Source: Erpobdella octoculata (taxonomy: Eukaryota; Annelida; Clitellata; Hirudinida; Erpobdellidae). From it: 64,000 nucleotides of DNA. The DNA lies in the NCBI GenBank assembly GCA_963978895.1, contig OZ022241.1, forward strand, positions 17,145,341 through 17,209,340. Direction: 5' to 3'. The notes under the pieces were generated by a model, which did not search any database, was not told the origin of the DNA, and saw only the letters and a list, made by a program, of their open reading frames with translations. Positions 10,753 to 21,676 of the stretch are shown one piece after another (position 1 is the stretch's first letter; the number at the start of each line of letters is the position of its first letter). Both the position numbers and the translations under genes were made by a program.

Positions 10753-12215
10753 CATCTCAAACAGAAAGGCCAACCGGCCACTTACACCATTTGGATCAAA
10801 ACATAAAATAAACAAAAGAAATGCAATCAAGAGTTCGAACAAAAGAGAAAGCAAAAATGAGAAAATAGAAAAATGAAAAAGAGGAAGAGACAAAACAATG
10901 GTGAAGCAGATGTTTAAATATAAGGAAGCAGCGAGAAAATATTAAGGATAAAGAGGCAAAATAGTCGTGACACGCCCGTTTATAACATTATGTTAAAAAC
11001 TTTGAAAGATCAGTCCGATTGATCAGGCACTTGAAACGGCTGAAGGTGGGTGAATTAACAACATCGTTGGGTAATGCATTCCATACCATTGTGATTCGGT
11101 TGCTGAAGTAGAACTTGGTTGCATCAATTCTGTGCATCCCAGGTTTTAACTTGTAGCGGTGGCCCCTTGTGGCTAGGTAATCTGATAATTGGAGATTTGT
11201 AGTTAAGTTTGAGTCGGTAAGGCCGTTTAAAAGTTTATAGCAGAAGCAGAGGTCAATAATTAGTCTTCGATGTTGTAGTGATTTAAGACCAAGGATGTCG
11301 AGGCGAGTGAAATAAGACGAGTGTCCGACGGCAGGAATCATTTTAGTAAATTGTCTTTGAACACTCTCAAGTCTATCAATCAGGTATTTGTGATGGGAAT
11401 TCTATACTACAGAAGAATATTCTAGTAGGGGTCGTACATATATAGAAAATGCTCTTGTCAGAACGTCAGGATCTTTGGCTGTAAAGGCTAAGTTGATCAA
11501 CCGTGATCGCACGGACGCGGCATGAACAGTACTTTCAATATGCTTCCTGAATTTGAGGTCACTGTCGATGAGCACGCCAAGATCTCTCACATGTGCAACA
11601 GTCGTCAGCTGGTGTGAGCCAATGTGGTAAGAAGGTGCATCTAGAAATTTACTTGCACGGCCATAAATGGAGCAGATGAAGCATTTTGTCAAAGCCAGAT
11701 TCAATTGCCACAAATCACTCCATGATACCAATTCGTTTAGCGCTTGCTGCATCGCAGGGTTTCCAGATTGAAAAGTTGTATACAATTTGATGTCATCTGC
11801 GAAGAACTTTATCGAGACAGATTTAAACACGGGACTGTCTGTGGCGTCATTTATATATACCAGAAAGAGTATTGGTCCAAGAACACTTCCTTGGAGAACA
11901 CCACTGGTAACTTCTTTTAATTCTGAAAGATATCCATCAATGCAAACAAGTTGCGCACGAGAGCTCAAGAAGTCGACAATCCACGCTAACAAATCATTAC
12001 ATATTCCATAACCTTTCAACTTAGCAATAAGTTTGTCGTGAGAAACAGAATCAAAAGCCTTTTAGAAGTCAAAATAGATGATATCGGTATCTGGATTTTA
12101 TAAATCCGTGCTGGTGGCTAGAGAAAAGGTTGTGTTTAGAAAAATAAGCCAAAATGCTTTTGGTGATTACTTTCTCCATGACGCGACAACAGGTACAATT
12201 TATAACTAATATGCA
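10697..12215 (-). mobile_element. 5'-truncated LINE (CR1/Jockey-type reverse transcriptase)
   Basis: Minus-strand LINE in intron 4 of FAM172A-A. Order on that strand: CRVMEKVI...HGF (12110-12200, with an internal deletion), KAFDSVSHDKLI, LSSRAQ, SGVLQGSVLGPILFLVYIND, FADDIKLY, DLGVLIDSDLKFRKHI, then the thumb region LGLKSLQHRRL and WNALPNDVVNSP ending about 10988. One in-frame TAG at 11402-11404 replaces an expected Trp codon. Otherwise the C-terminal half is one frame. The 3' UTR (10752-10987) ends in an (AAT)n tail at 10697-10751. Confidence 0.85.
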
Positions 12216-12330
12216 CCAAAAACTCAGAAGATCTTCCTTCATTTTAATTGTTAAGGAAAAGTGTAAAACACCTGAAATTCCATTTATTTCATATGTTACC
12301 AAAAGCAAGAATAATTATAAAAAGTCATAC

Positions 12331-12396
12331 CGGGATAAAGTGGTGTTCGATATTGTGTTCTTTCACAAGAAGCTCATAAATATATTGCGTAACTGC
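12331..12396 (-). CDS. FAM172A: FAM172A-A exon 4
   Basis: 66 nt, phase 0 both sides. Encodes AVTQYIYELLVKEHNIEHHF plus IP, equivalent to the I-T-x-Y-V-Y-x-LLxKE helix of the family. The intron to exon 3 is 68 bp. The intron to exon 5 is 2.4 kb and holds a LINE. Confidence 0.9.
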
Positions 12397-12464
12397 CTTT
12401 GTAAATTAAACAAACTGTCTTATAAAAATTATATCTAATACAAAATTCAATAGAAAAAACTAAC

Positions 12465-12559
12465 CTCTCCGATATTCTCATATCGTTGTTGATTAAACCA
12501 ACGATCATCACAATAATTAAATTGAAATTTGTTGCCTTTTTCATCTCTAAGAACATTTT
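12465..12559 (-). CDS. FAM172A: FAM172A-A exon 3
   Basis: 95 nt, phase 1 in and phase 0 out. Encodes ENVLRDEKGNKFQFNY and RWFNQQRYENIGE, matching the family segment FNYxEDxxRWNQxRYExLGE at the start of the ARB2 domain. Borders are TTTTAG and GAG/GTTAGT. Confidence 0.9.
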
Positions 12560-13067
12560 CTAAAACAAAAAGTTATAATGGTATTAATCAAACTGAAGAG
12601 CAGGTGATAACTTTAGCAATTGCTGATTTATTCATTTGGATGATTATCCACCATTTTCAAAATAGCAAATAAAATTAAGATTAATAACTTAAAGCAAACA
12701 GAGGCTATTTATCCATTATTTTATGGATAAGATATTAGAATGTAAAAATATAACTAGAACAAAGTTTTAGTTGATGTTTTACGGCCAATTAGAAAAATGA
12801 CAAACGACAATCCACCAATGTATCATTATCGGAACAACACTAGTATGTATGTATCTATTGACTTCAAATTTAAACACCTGAACAGATTTTATTGAAATTT
12901 GCAATGCTTGAGGAGCATGAACAGGTGTGATTTGTATCCACTTTGAAAAAAAATCTGCCAACCGGGTAGAATTTTATGGCCAAAACTCCCTAAATAAAAA
13001 TCTGGTCAATGCCGAAATCCCAGCTAGTTTATTATAATATAATAAAAATTTCAATTTAAAACTATAC
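12560..13067. other. FAM172A-A intron 2
   Basis: AT-rich intron. Its right part (about 12828-13030) ends in AAATCCCAGCTAG followed by T and resembles the tail of a non-autonomous Helitron on the plus strand. The 5' end is not defined. Nothing coding. Confidence 0.4.
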
Positions 13068-13115
13068 CTTCATCAAATTTGTGACCAGAAAGTGCTTTAT
13101 ATTCTTCAGAAATTT
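13068..13115 (-). CDS. FAM172A: FAM172A-A exon 2
   Basis: 48 nt, phase 1 in and out, acceptor TTTTAG and donor GAAG/GTATAG. Encodes EISEEYKALSGHKFDE. The paralog B exon at 55112-55159 has the same length and phases and begins EISEDYG. Confidence 0.85.
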
Positions 13116-13399
13116 CTAAAATGAAAATTAAATTTGTAAAAATAAATATTACTTAAGATGTCAGATTAACAAATGGTCAATGTTGCCATATCTTCCTGTA
13201 ACTTCTGATACCTATCATTTTCAAAAGCTTGAATTTTCACTGGTTTGTTCTTCTTCTTGCAAATAATTCTTATAGAAATAAACAGCTACTACAGCATTAA
13301 AGCCTGAATACGATGTTTTAGCATCAGCTATAATGATCAAGAAGATCTAGCTGCTTTTGCTCTTATGATAGCTGCACATTTTTTTGTTTCAACATACAA

Positions 13400-13560
13400 T
13401 ACTCTTTGATAGGGATGTCACGGGTACCCGACCCGAACCCTAAGTTCGTTTCTACCCCGACTTTTTTGAATAGCCGAACCCGAACTCTTGAAAACGTGAA
13501 ACCCAAACATGGACTTTCAAAAATTGAAACCTGGATTTTTCAAAAAGTGGAACCCAAACT
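13400..13560 (+). mobile_element. Possible MITE end with repeated CCCGAAC motifs
   Basis: Begins GGGATGTCACGGGTACCCG and carries several CCGAACCCGAAC-like and GAAACCCAAAC motifs in a short space, the layout of a DNA-transposon subterminal region. No second end or target duplication was found. The superfamily is not assigned. Confidence 0.35.
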
Positions 13561-13631
13561 TTCAATATAGATTTGTCAATTGTTACAACGCTTATATTAA
13601 CTTGCTTTGTTTGTTTGTTTCATCACATTCT

Positions 13632-13728
13632 TAAGAGACAGGTTCTCGTCCAATAACCAAAGTTAAGCAACGTCGAGCAAGGTTAGTACTTGGATGGGTG
13701 ACTGCCTGGGAATAATGGTTATACAAAG
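13632..13728 (+). pseudogene. 5S rRNA relic
   Basis: Contains GGTTCTCGTCC, AAGTTAAGCAACGTCGAGC, TTAGTACTTGGATGGGTGAC and GCCTGGGAATA in the order and spacing of 5S rRNA, including the internal A box, intermediate element and C box. The first third is replaced by a (TTTG)n-like stretch and the closing helix is lost. It is therefore a pseudogene or a 5S-derived retroposon head, in intron 1 of FAM172A-A. Confidence 0.75.
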
Positions 13729-14059
13729 TTCATTTTTTACATGCAGGTGTAAATCTGGTGAGAATACATTAATCCGTTTTTAGATTTGAAAAAAAAAATT
13801 AGAAAAAAAATTTAAATACTAAAAAAAAAATAATAAAAATAAAAATTTTTTTTTTTAAATAACGCTTGTATACAAATGCACTAAAAACTTATAGATACAT
13901 TTGAAACAAAAAAAGTGTGCAGCTACACTTTAAAAGCACTTAAGAATCATATGTTTTACTAGAGATATATTTTAATATACAGTACCTCATAAAAGGCTTG
14001 CAAAAAAATTGAAAGCTTGTGGAATAGAAGGAAATTTACTCTAATGGATTCACAATTGA

Positions 14060-14600
14060 TTAATGAATAGAAGACAAAGAGAAAGAATTGGGATAAAAAT
14101 TCAATTTGGATATATATCACAATTGGATTGCCACAAGGATCAGTACTGGGCCCACTTTTATTTGGGATATATATTGATGAAAGAATATTCTCAAAGATTT
14201 CCAAGTTTGCGGACGATTCAAATTAATAATTATGTACAAAGGTTAATGACAAAAATGATGTTGAGGTGCTGAGACTGCATCTGGTAGGGTTGTGCCGATG
14301 GTCTGAGGATTGGCAGATGAAGTTTAATATTAAGAAATGCTGAGTGATGCATGTCGAGAAAAAAATACTAATTTCAAATAGAAAATGGATAATAAAAAAC
14401 TGAGGTCAACAGAGGATAGATAATTCATTGAAGTAGAAAACTATCAAGACTGCACAGTGGCAGCAACTAAAGCAAACAGAATGCTGAGATTCATTAAAAA
14501 AAAAACAGTGATCAGTAGAGAAAAAAATATAATTTTGAATTTAAAAATGTTGGTCAGACCCCATCTGGAGAAAAGTAACCAAGAGGATTGAAGGAATGAG
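14060..14600 (+). pseudogene. Degenerate LINE reverse transcriptase
   Basis: In intron 1 of FAM172A-A, on the strand opposite the gene. The plus strand reads LPQGSVLGPLLFG and KFADDSN in shifted frames, then WQMKFN-KKC and further thumb-like pieces. These are the fingers/palm motifs of a CR1/Jockey-type RT. It is full of frameshifts and stops and has no clear ends. Confidence 0.6.
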
Positions 14601-14677
14601 AAATCTGCATCTATTATTTTTTTCAACTTATAAAGTGTTATCTCTGTTTTTTAAAAGTCAAAGATTATCATTCATAC

Positions 14678-15227
14678 CTTGGGAAACTCCACAGGCATGA
14701 GAACAATGTTCGTTTACTTTTTCTGGCTGTTCATTTTCTTCTTGCTTCTGAATTATTTCCATGTTTTCCTTCTGTAAGCAACCAGCCATTTCATTGGTAT
14801 CTGCTACAGACTTTCCTTCATCAGAAACCTTTGATTGTGGTATATCTGCTAAAGAATTTCTTTCATCAGAAACCTTTAATTGTGATATATCTAGTAAAGA
14901 TTTTCCTTCATCAGAAACTTTTAATTGTGATGTATCTGCTACAGAATTTCCTTCATCAGAAACCTTTAATTTTGATATATCTGCTACAGAATTTCCTTCA
15001 TCAGAAACCTTTAATTTTGATATATCTGCTACAGAATTTCCTTCATCAGAAACTTTTAATTTTGATATATCTGCTACAGAATTTCCTTTATCAGAAACCT
15101 TTAAATCTGCTACAGCATTTCCTATACTAGAAACTTCCAGTTGTAAAGGAAAATTTTTATCAACATGGAAACCACATTCTCCATCATTTCTTTCGTTTTC
15201 TTTAGCACATTCCACTCTAGAATCCAT
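14678..15227 (-). CDS. FAM172A: FAM172A-A exon 1 (N-terminal repeat region)
   Basis: 550 nt, ending in phase 1 at donor CAAG/GTATGA. The start MDSRVECAKENE was chosen because the aligned position in paralog B also carries an ATG (MERAEES). The open frame extends 12 codons further 5' (MNLLANHF), so an earlier start is possible. Residues 43-147 are seven 15-residue units of the type KVSDEGNSVADISKL. The rest is acidic and Glu-rich. No domain is recognised, and the homologous part of paralog B has no repeats. Confidence 0.75.
14787..15101 (-). repeat. Coding 45-bp tandem repeat, 7 units
   Basis: Seven 45-bp units inside FAM172A-A exon 1, all exactly 15 codons, consensus KVSDEGNSVADISKL. The three central units are nearly identical and the outer ones are more diverged (DISQL, DIPQS, DTNEM). 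All unit changes keep the frame. Confidence 0.9.
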
Positions 15228-15264
15228 ATATTGCAAACTAAAGTGATTTGCAAGTAGGTTCAAA

Positions 15265-15847
15265 ATAAATATACTGAAAAATATATTTGAATTGTTAATG
15301 AATTGAATTACATATGAATCAATTGCAAAAAATATAAAGTTACAATATAAATTAAAGGCAAATTAACCTTCAGGCACATTTACATGGGCAAAAAAGCACA
15401 GGCACCAATAGCAACTGGTGCAAAGAAATGTATCTTACATACTCACATGCATGCATGCCAATGATAAGATGGCAGGCATGACCTTTGAATGTTGGATATT
15501 TTTCAACTTTCAAAGCACCAGTGAATAATTAAAGCAATGTACTCATAAGAACAAGTCAAATGATTAATTAACAACTAGGGATAACTCATCAAATTGACGT
15601 TTATTTAAAAAAAACATTATGTATAATTTTGAGATTAAAGCAGCACCTTTTTTATCTTTAGAACTGACAGTGTAAAATTGCATAATTACTTTTATTACAC
15701 ACCTGGACACACAAATTTTATCAACAGCTGACCCTGCTGATCACTGTGTTAGAGATAATTTATCAAAAATGACGGATATTTTAAGGTTTTTATCCAGCTA
15801 TCAGATATTACACTAAAAACTATGGGCAACTCCGGGCAACCCGCTAG
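15265..15847 (+). mobile_element. Helitron-like 3' end
   Basis: The segment ends GGGCAACTCCGGGCAACCCG followed by CTAG at 15844-15847 and T. This is the hairpin-plus-CTAG end seen in the other Helitrons here. The 5' TC end is not clear, so the left limit is arbitrary. The 5' flank of FAM172A-A lies in the same stretch, and I see no promoter motif I would defend. Confidence 0.5.
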
Positions 15848-16615
15848 TTAGCAGTGAGTATGAAGTATGAAAAGAATTTTTTAAAGTGGCCCCATGGTCG
15901 AACGAGCTTCGGACCGGAGCCACAGACTATGAGTGGAAGATTGAAGGAGACTGTCAAAAGAAATGTTTTGAGCAAACTGCAGAACTCCGATAAGGATGTA
16001 GCAAGCTTTATTGCCAACGGAAGATCACTCCACCTCTTGGGGCCAATAACTCTGAAGCATCTGTCACCGATTGATGCTCGACGTGATGCTGGCATGACGA
16101 GATGTCCAGAAGACGAAGATTGGATTCATCTATGGCCTGTGACACAGAGCGGTTCCATTGAAGATCCAGGCTGAGATAGAGTGAGCCTTCTTCATGCAGA
16201 CACTTGAACACGAGTAGCGCGACTTTCAAGACTATTCTCTTCAGTAGCCGTAGCCAGTGGAGATCTTGAAGAATGGGTGTCACGTGATGGTACTTCTTGA
16301 CATTGGATATAATTTTGGTGGCGGTGTTGATGACAAGCTGAAGGCGGTTAAGGCAGACCGACCAATATGGAGTTGCTGTAGTTGATCCGTGGCAGAATGA
16401 GAGATGTGACCAGTGTTTTTCTTCCAAGGATGGGTAAAGACCTGCTCATTCTCCTAATCTGCCTGAGAATGGAGAAGCATGAGCGGACTGTGTTGTGAAC
16501 ATGAGATCGCATGGTAAAGTCAGAGTCCACGAAGACTTCGAAGTTTCTTACCGTGGGTGAATGAGTGATTTTGACACAGCAGATGTTGATAGGATGATTT
16601 GAGATGTAAATATAA

Positions 16616-17878
16616 TAAGCATCTGCGTCCCGTAATCGTTATCCCGATATCAATCGGGATTTCAAAACGATACGGGAGATCTCGTATCGTTATTAAAACG
16701 ATACAGCCTGCGGGGCAAGTCTCGTATCGAAATAAAATACTGAGACTGAAATTTTGTTCTCGTATAAAAGTCTCTAAACAAATTCCGAGATTTAAAAAAA
16801 ATATTTTTCAATAAATAACGAAAATCACAACTGTTTATAACGATTGTCACAACTGTGAATATTTGCAATTGCTTCATCAACATTGATTAATTAATCTACC
16901 TATTTACAGAAGTTTATAACTATTTAACTATTATTGTCCCCACTTTAAATTCGGTTTTCCTAACAGCCTGTAGCCCCTGGATATTTACTATTTTTAGTCT
17001 GGGAACCGGCAGCATATTTTTAAATGGTAGTAGTATGCAGTAATTCAGAGGGGCGTGGCTTAAGGCTAGAGGTAAATCGCACTCTTATTTCACATTTTCA
17101 ATGTTATGTTGTTGATAATAATAAATATATTAATATAAATGTCGCAAATAAAATGAATTGTTGATTTAGTTAGTTCAAAGTTAGTTTGAGTAAATTGGAA
17201 TAAAACTTATTTATAATTCGTAAAATGCCTTGACTTCACATTCATGTTATTATTACTATACCCGGCAAGTTCAGCTACATCCGAGCGGGTTTTCTCGGCA
17301 GGAGGACAAATCGTCAACTGTAAAAGGACAAGGTTGTAGCCAGACTTTGTTGACAAGCTGCTGTTTGTTCAGCAGAATCACGATCGGGTCACCATCAAGA
17401 ATTGGATCCTTTTCAACAAAGATATTGGTGTTGGTGATGACGAGGCCGAAGATGAAGGTAGAAATATGATTATTTTGGAGTCTCCCAGCAGTGTCGGGAG
17501 TCAGGATAGTCTGCCAGGACCATCAGAGTCAACTAGCAAACATCAACATCACAGCCAAATTAAAAATATTGACAGTTAATATTGACTATCAGTGGACAGT
17601 GATTTTTTTATAATATGATAATAATATCGTCAAATAGTAAAAATTTTTGTGAAATAAAAAAAATTACTGGATTTATCTCCTAATGTCTCGTTATTTTGTT
17701 TTTTTCGAGACAAAATTTCCATTGTTGACATTTCAGTCGATATCCCGATATCGTATCGTATCGTATTTGTCTCGTTATTGGTTGAGGCGTCTCGTATTGT
17801 ATCGTTTTATTCTAGACAAATTTCAGAAGTCGTATAATATCTTATCGTTTCAAAAAAATAACGGGACGCAGAATCCTA
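16616..17878 (+). mobile_element. hAT element, family 1 copy 1
   Basis: Exact 8-bp target duplication AAATATAA (16608-16615 and 17879-17886). TIRs are TAAGCATCTGCGTCCCGT and, at the other end, TAGGATTCTGCGTCCCGT. Both ends carry dense CGTATCGTATCG-type subterminal repeats. The plus strand at about 17255-17400 keeps a decayed hAT C-terminal motif (PASSATSERVFSAGG...KRTRL). Sister copies lie at 42292-43604 and, truncated, 37638-39898. Confidence 0.9.
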
Positions 17879-17929
17879 AAATATAAATGTATTGAACATT
17901 AAGGCACTATTTCGTATTGATAAACCCCA

Positions 17930-18149
17930 GCAGCGTTGCAGAGTGTTACCTGCCACCCACACGTGTCTCCGAAATGGGAAAGTGCAGAACCCTATTACAC
18001 CCAGTCGTGAAGCTGGTACTCATTTATCGACCAGTGAAGGGTGAAAGGCTGAGTTGGCCTGAGCAGCGTGAGTGAATTCCTCGCTGTGACTGAGATTTGA
18101 ACCCACGACGGCAGGATGATAGCATAACTGCTTTCACCACTGTGCTACA
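17930..18149 (-). mobile_element. tRNA-derived SINE
   Basis: The minus strand starts TAGCACAGTGGTGAAAGCAG (A-box-like, 18128-18148), followed by a B box GGGTTCAAATC (about 18092-18103) and a body without coding. It sits inside the CR1/L2-like LINE. The 3' limit is approximate. Confidence 0.75.
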
Positions 18150-18950
18150 TCTGATGTGATGTGATGGAGAAGGTGCCTAGCCTAGACGAACACCACATGG
18201 CCTCGTTTTTGTCCAGGTTGAGCTGTAGTCAACTGATGTCGGCGACACAAGCAGACATTCGTGCAGACAGATCAACAGTCAATAAAACCATTGCATCGAT
18301 TTAATTCCTGGTTGAGCTCTCTGTCAGCTGGTCTAAAAACAGCTCTAATCATCACTAATCTAAACTACCGTACTGCCCGCAGCCATAAAGTAAACATTAA
18401 CGACTATCTACTTAAAAAAACTAACCTGCCTTACTTTTAAGTTTTAAAAGTAAGGCTACAGATTACGACTACGACTACAGACTACGGTGTAGTCACTACA
18501 CACTACACCTACGGACCTACCCCACTACAGACTACAGAGCAGTGATGGGTTTTAACTACTTTAAAAGTAGCTAACTACTATATTTAACTACTCATAAAAA
18601 AAGTAGTTAATAACTATTTCCTAACTACTTTTAAAAGCAGTAGTTATTAACTACTTTTTAACTACTGCCTAGTAGTTAACTACTTTTTAACATTAACCAA
18701 AAAAACCTAACATTTGCAACTAAATACAAGTTAAATAATCCTGATTTCTCAAGCTATTGGTATGCCAACAATTTCTCTTTAATCAAATATTTTTTGTCCA
18801 TCGTTCAACAAAATTCAATTTGAATTGGGGAATTATCACTGCTGCTAGAAGATATTTATTTTCCAAAACAAGATCAAATTGTTTTTCTATACCATGTGAT
18901 AGTGCTTGTAAAAGAGGCTTGATAATTTTATATGAACAGCATGATATTTT

Positions 18951-19040
18951 TTATACCTATGATGGCTGGAATAATGTAATTCATGCCTATGATGGTTGGA
19001 ATAATGTAATTTATGCCTATGATGGTTGGAATAATGTGAC
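18951..19040 (+). repeat. Three tandem 30-bp units (DGWNNV)
   Basis: Three direct copies of a unit containing TATGATGGTTGGAATAATGT, coding YDGWNNVI/H/T in one frame inside the decayed hAT transposase. The units differ by single bases. Confidence 0.8.
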
Positions 19041-19558
19041 CAATGTATGACTTTTCACTTTGGAAAATATGCATTGCGGTGACTATTGGTTTCATAATGT
19101 GAATGAACGATTTCAAAAAGCAAACTCCATCTCTTTAAATGCAACTTGTCCTAACTTCTTCTGACAATCACAAACCTTATTTAAACTTATATAAACAACC
19201 CTTTCAACCGAATAGAATTCTGAGCACCACCGTGAAAGATTTGGCTTTATTAATGTTGAACCAGTATTGTCCTGTACAACCTCAGCATTTTTTACATTAC
19301 GATGAATGGAGTTTCATAATGATACAACTTTTGCCATTGATCTATCATAAAGTCGTTTGTATTCCAAATTATCCCTTGCTTTCAATGCATCAACACTCGC
19401 CACAAGGTTTAAGGTATGATTACCACAGTGCTTATGAGAAGGTAAAAGAAGCAGTGCTTATGAGGAGTAAAAAAAGCACATCGTCAGAATTATCAACATT
19501 ATCTTGCTCACTTTCTATTGAATCTGCTATACTTTCATCCACTATATCTTCATTATTT

Positions 19559-19749
19559 TCATATATATAAATGAATGTTTGTATATATATATGTATGTAT
19601 GTCCTTTATGCATTGCTACACAATTCATCCGATTGTAATGAAATTTTCACACAACCTTGAGAGTCAAGGGGAATCAAATATAGAAAAAAAAATTGAAATC
19701 CGTCACAAAATGAGCGGAGCGGGTGAGTGAGCAGGAACTATATACATAT

Positions 19750-19825
<76 letters not shown>

Positions 19826-20057
19826 GTATATATATACACATATATATATATATAAATGAGCGAAAACGGGAAGCCAACTGAGAGCGAATGATAGAGCGGG
19901 AAAGGGAAAGCGACCGAGAACAGGAAAGCAACCATGAGCGGGAAAGCGACCGAGAGCGGGAAAGCGACCGGGAACGTGGAGAAGGAAACGGGAGCGAGAT
20001 AGACACACATTAGAAAAACCTCTAAAAACCCCGGGCAACGCCGGGTGCCCCCGCTAG
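19559..20057 (+). mobile_element. Non-autonomous Helitron
   Basis: Starts TCATATATATAAATGAATG and ends CCCCGGGCAACGCCGGG...CTAG at 20054-20057, with T next. It shares the block GCATTGCTACACAATTCATC and the GAGCGGGAAAGCGACCG-rich tail with the other copies. An internal (TA)n run spans about 19740-19820. Confidence 0.8.
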
Positions 20058-20067
20058 TATATATATG

Positions 20068-20103
<36 letters not shown>

Positions 20104-20513
20104 CTAGCGGGGGCACTCGGCGTTGCCTGGGGTTTTTCTAATGTTTGTCTCTCTTGCTCCCGTTTCCTTCTTCGCTTTCGCATTCCCGGTCGCTTTCCCG
20201 CTCTCGGTCGTTTTCCAGCTCCCGGTCGCTTTCCCGCTGCCGGTTGCTTTCCCGTTCTCGGTCGCTTTCCATTTCCCGATCTATTTTTCGCTCTCAGTTG
20301 GCTTCCCGTTTTCGCTCATTTATGTATGTATATGTATATGTATATAGTTCCCGCTCACTCACCCGCTCCGCTCATTTTGTGACGGATTTCAAATTTTTTT
20401 TCTCTATATTTGATTCCTCTTGACTCTCAAGGTTGTGTGAAAATTTCATTACGATCGGATGAATGGTGTAGCGATGCATAAAGAACATACATATATATAT
20501 ATATATATATATA
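20104..20513 (-). mobile_element. Non-autonomous Helitron, inverted to its left neighbour
   Basis: The 3' end CTAG is at 20104-20107 with the hairpin GGCGTTGCCTGG just right of it. The conserved 5' block (rc of GCATCGCTACACCATTCATC) lies near 20447-20480, followed by (TA)n. It faces the copy at 19559-20057 head to head, so the two CTAG ends lie about 50 bp apart across a TA run. Confidence 0.7.
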
Positions 20514-21627
20514 GGTAAAGTTCTAGTATAGCGTCATCGCCCGATTTCTATAAAAACACGGTTTAAAAAACTGTTTAATAGAATAAGCTTAGAACATTAT
20601 CAGAACATACTACAAACAAGTTTTTCACAGAAAAACTTACTAAAAACCGACTTGAAGCAAAAATATCGAGAGGCAGTGTTGATACGCGGAATAATACAAT
20701 TCAAGGAATGAAAAGTAAGGAAGGGTTAATATAAAAATAAATTGGAAAAATAATAAAACAATAAAATAACAAATAAATGTTAAAGTGTTCAAAATAATTC
20801 TTTAACTATTTAATATACATCTTAAATTTAAAAAAATTAAAGCGCTGAGCAGTAATTTATCCGTGACTAGCGGGGTACCCGGCCTTGCCCGGGGTTTTTC
20901 TATCGGTCTTTCTCTCGCTCACGTTTCCTTCCCCGCTTACACTTACGCTCCCGTCGCCTTCCCGCTCCCGGTCGATTTCCCGCTCCTGGTCACTTTTTCT
21001 TTCCCGATCGCTTTCTCGCTCACGCTTGCTCTCCTCTTCCTGATCGCTTTCTCGTTTGCTCTCTCGCTCTCCACACGATTCTGGTAGCCATCATGACCTC
21101 TAAAACTCAGAATTTCTGCTCCAAAAATACCACCGTAATAAAGACAACCAAGTACTTTTACTCTGATATTATTTTATTTTTTCTTGGTGTTCTGCTGCTA
21201 ACTTATTGTTCCTAATGTTTTTTTTATTTATCTTAAGGCATATTGACAAAACCGTCGCATTTAAAGAAACTGTTTTAGACATGGAGCGGGTTACGCAACT
21301 CTTACTTCTAAAACAAACTATTATTTTTCAAGTTCTAATTTCCATAATTTAAATTTTTTATTTCTTTTCCTAAATTGTCTATTTTTATTTTAAATGTGTT
21401 TAATTTTTATTTTCTTTATTCCAACTGTTCACTTCTATCGCTATTTACAAATTTATCTTCACCGGGAACTATATTCGCTTCGGGAGCAATTTCTATATGT
21501 TCTAAAGTGCGATATTTTTTGTTTTTTCAATTATTTAGTCTTTATTTATGTTTTAAATATCAATTACATTGAAAAATTGGTCATTTCTCATCGAAATCGG
21601 CCGATGACGCTATACTAGAACTTTACC
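20514..21627. mobile_element. DNA element with 35-bp terminal inverted repeats
   Basis: GGTAAAGTTCTAGTATAGCG at 20514 is matched in inverted orientation at 21593-21627. The TIR is about 35 bp with two or three mismatches. Flanks are TA-rich, so a TA duplication is possible but not decidable. No transposase is visible. A Helitron 3' end (CTAG 20867-20870, minus strand, to about 21085) is nested in it. Confidence 0.65.
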
Positions 21628-21635
21628 CATATATA

Positions 21636-21676
<41 letters not shown>

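Larger units (their letters stand above)
6166..15227 (-). other. FAM172A: Gene span: FAM172A/ARB2-family paralog A (10 exons)
   Basis: Ten exons with GT..AG borders join in one frame to 833 codons plus stop. Residues about 184-465 match the ARB2/FAM172A alpha/beta-hydrolase-like domain. Markers are GNKFQFNY...RWFNQQRYENIGE, LILIHGSGVVRAGQWARR, HALYVWDNF, AHSYGGVVTVHL, FSDSVHS and DCPRVSAG. In vertebrates FAM172A (ARB2A) is an ER/nuclear protein linked to AGO2 and splicing control, and fission-yeast Arb2 is in an Argonaute chaperone complex. The function here is inferred only. The protein is about twice the vertebrate length because of low-complexity repeats at both ends. There is no signal peptide at the chosen start. 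Most introns are 65-500 bp; the large ones hold LINE, Helitron and 5S debris. A second paralog lies at 41452-56026. Confidence 0.9.
15855..18300 (-). mobile_element. CR1/L2-like LINE, split by a hAT and a SINE
   Basis: The minus strand reads, from right to left: SACVADIS then LQLNLDKNEAMWC (18165-18295), then HSPTVRNFEVFVDSDFTMRSH...FSILRQIRRM (16350-16590), and the thumb/C-terminus NRLQLVINTATK...LQDLHWL and FRVIGPKRWSDLPLAI (15870-16420). Frameshifts are present. The RT is interrupted by the hAT at 16616-17878 and the SINE at about 17930-18149. Removing both brings the LINE pieces together in the right order. Confidence 0.75.

Noticed and set aside
13632..13728. Functional 5S rRNA gene
   Set aside because: The 5' third and the closing helix are missing.
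19674..20423. Arg/Ser/Pro/Phe-rich frames (also 22605-23578 and 52489-53186)
   Set aside because: They read through the GGGAACGGGAAAGCGACC body of non-autonomous Helitrons in several frames at once, so none is a gene.
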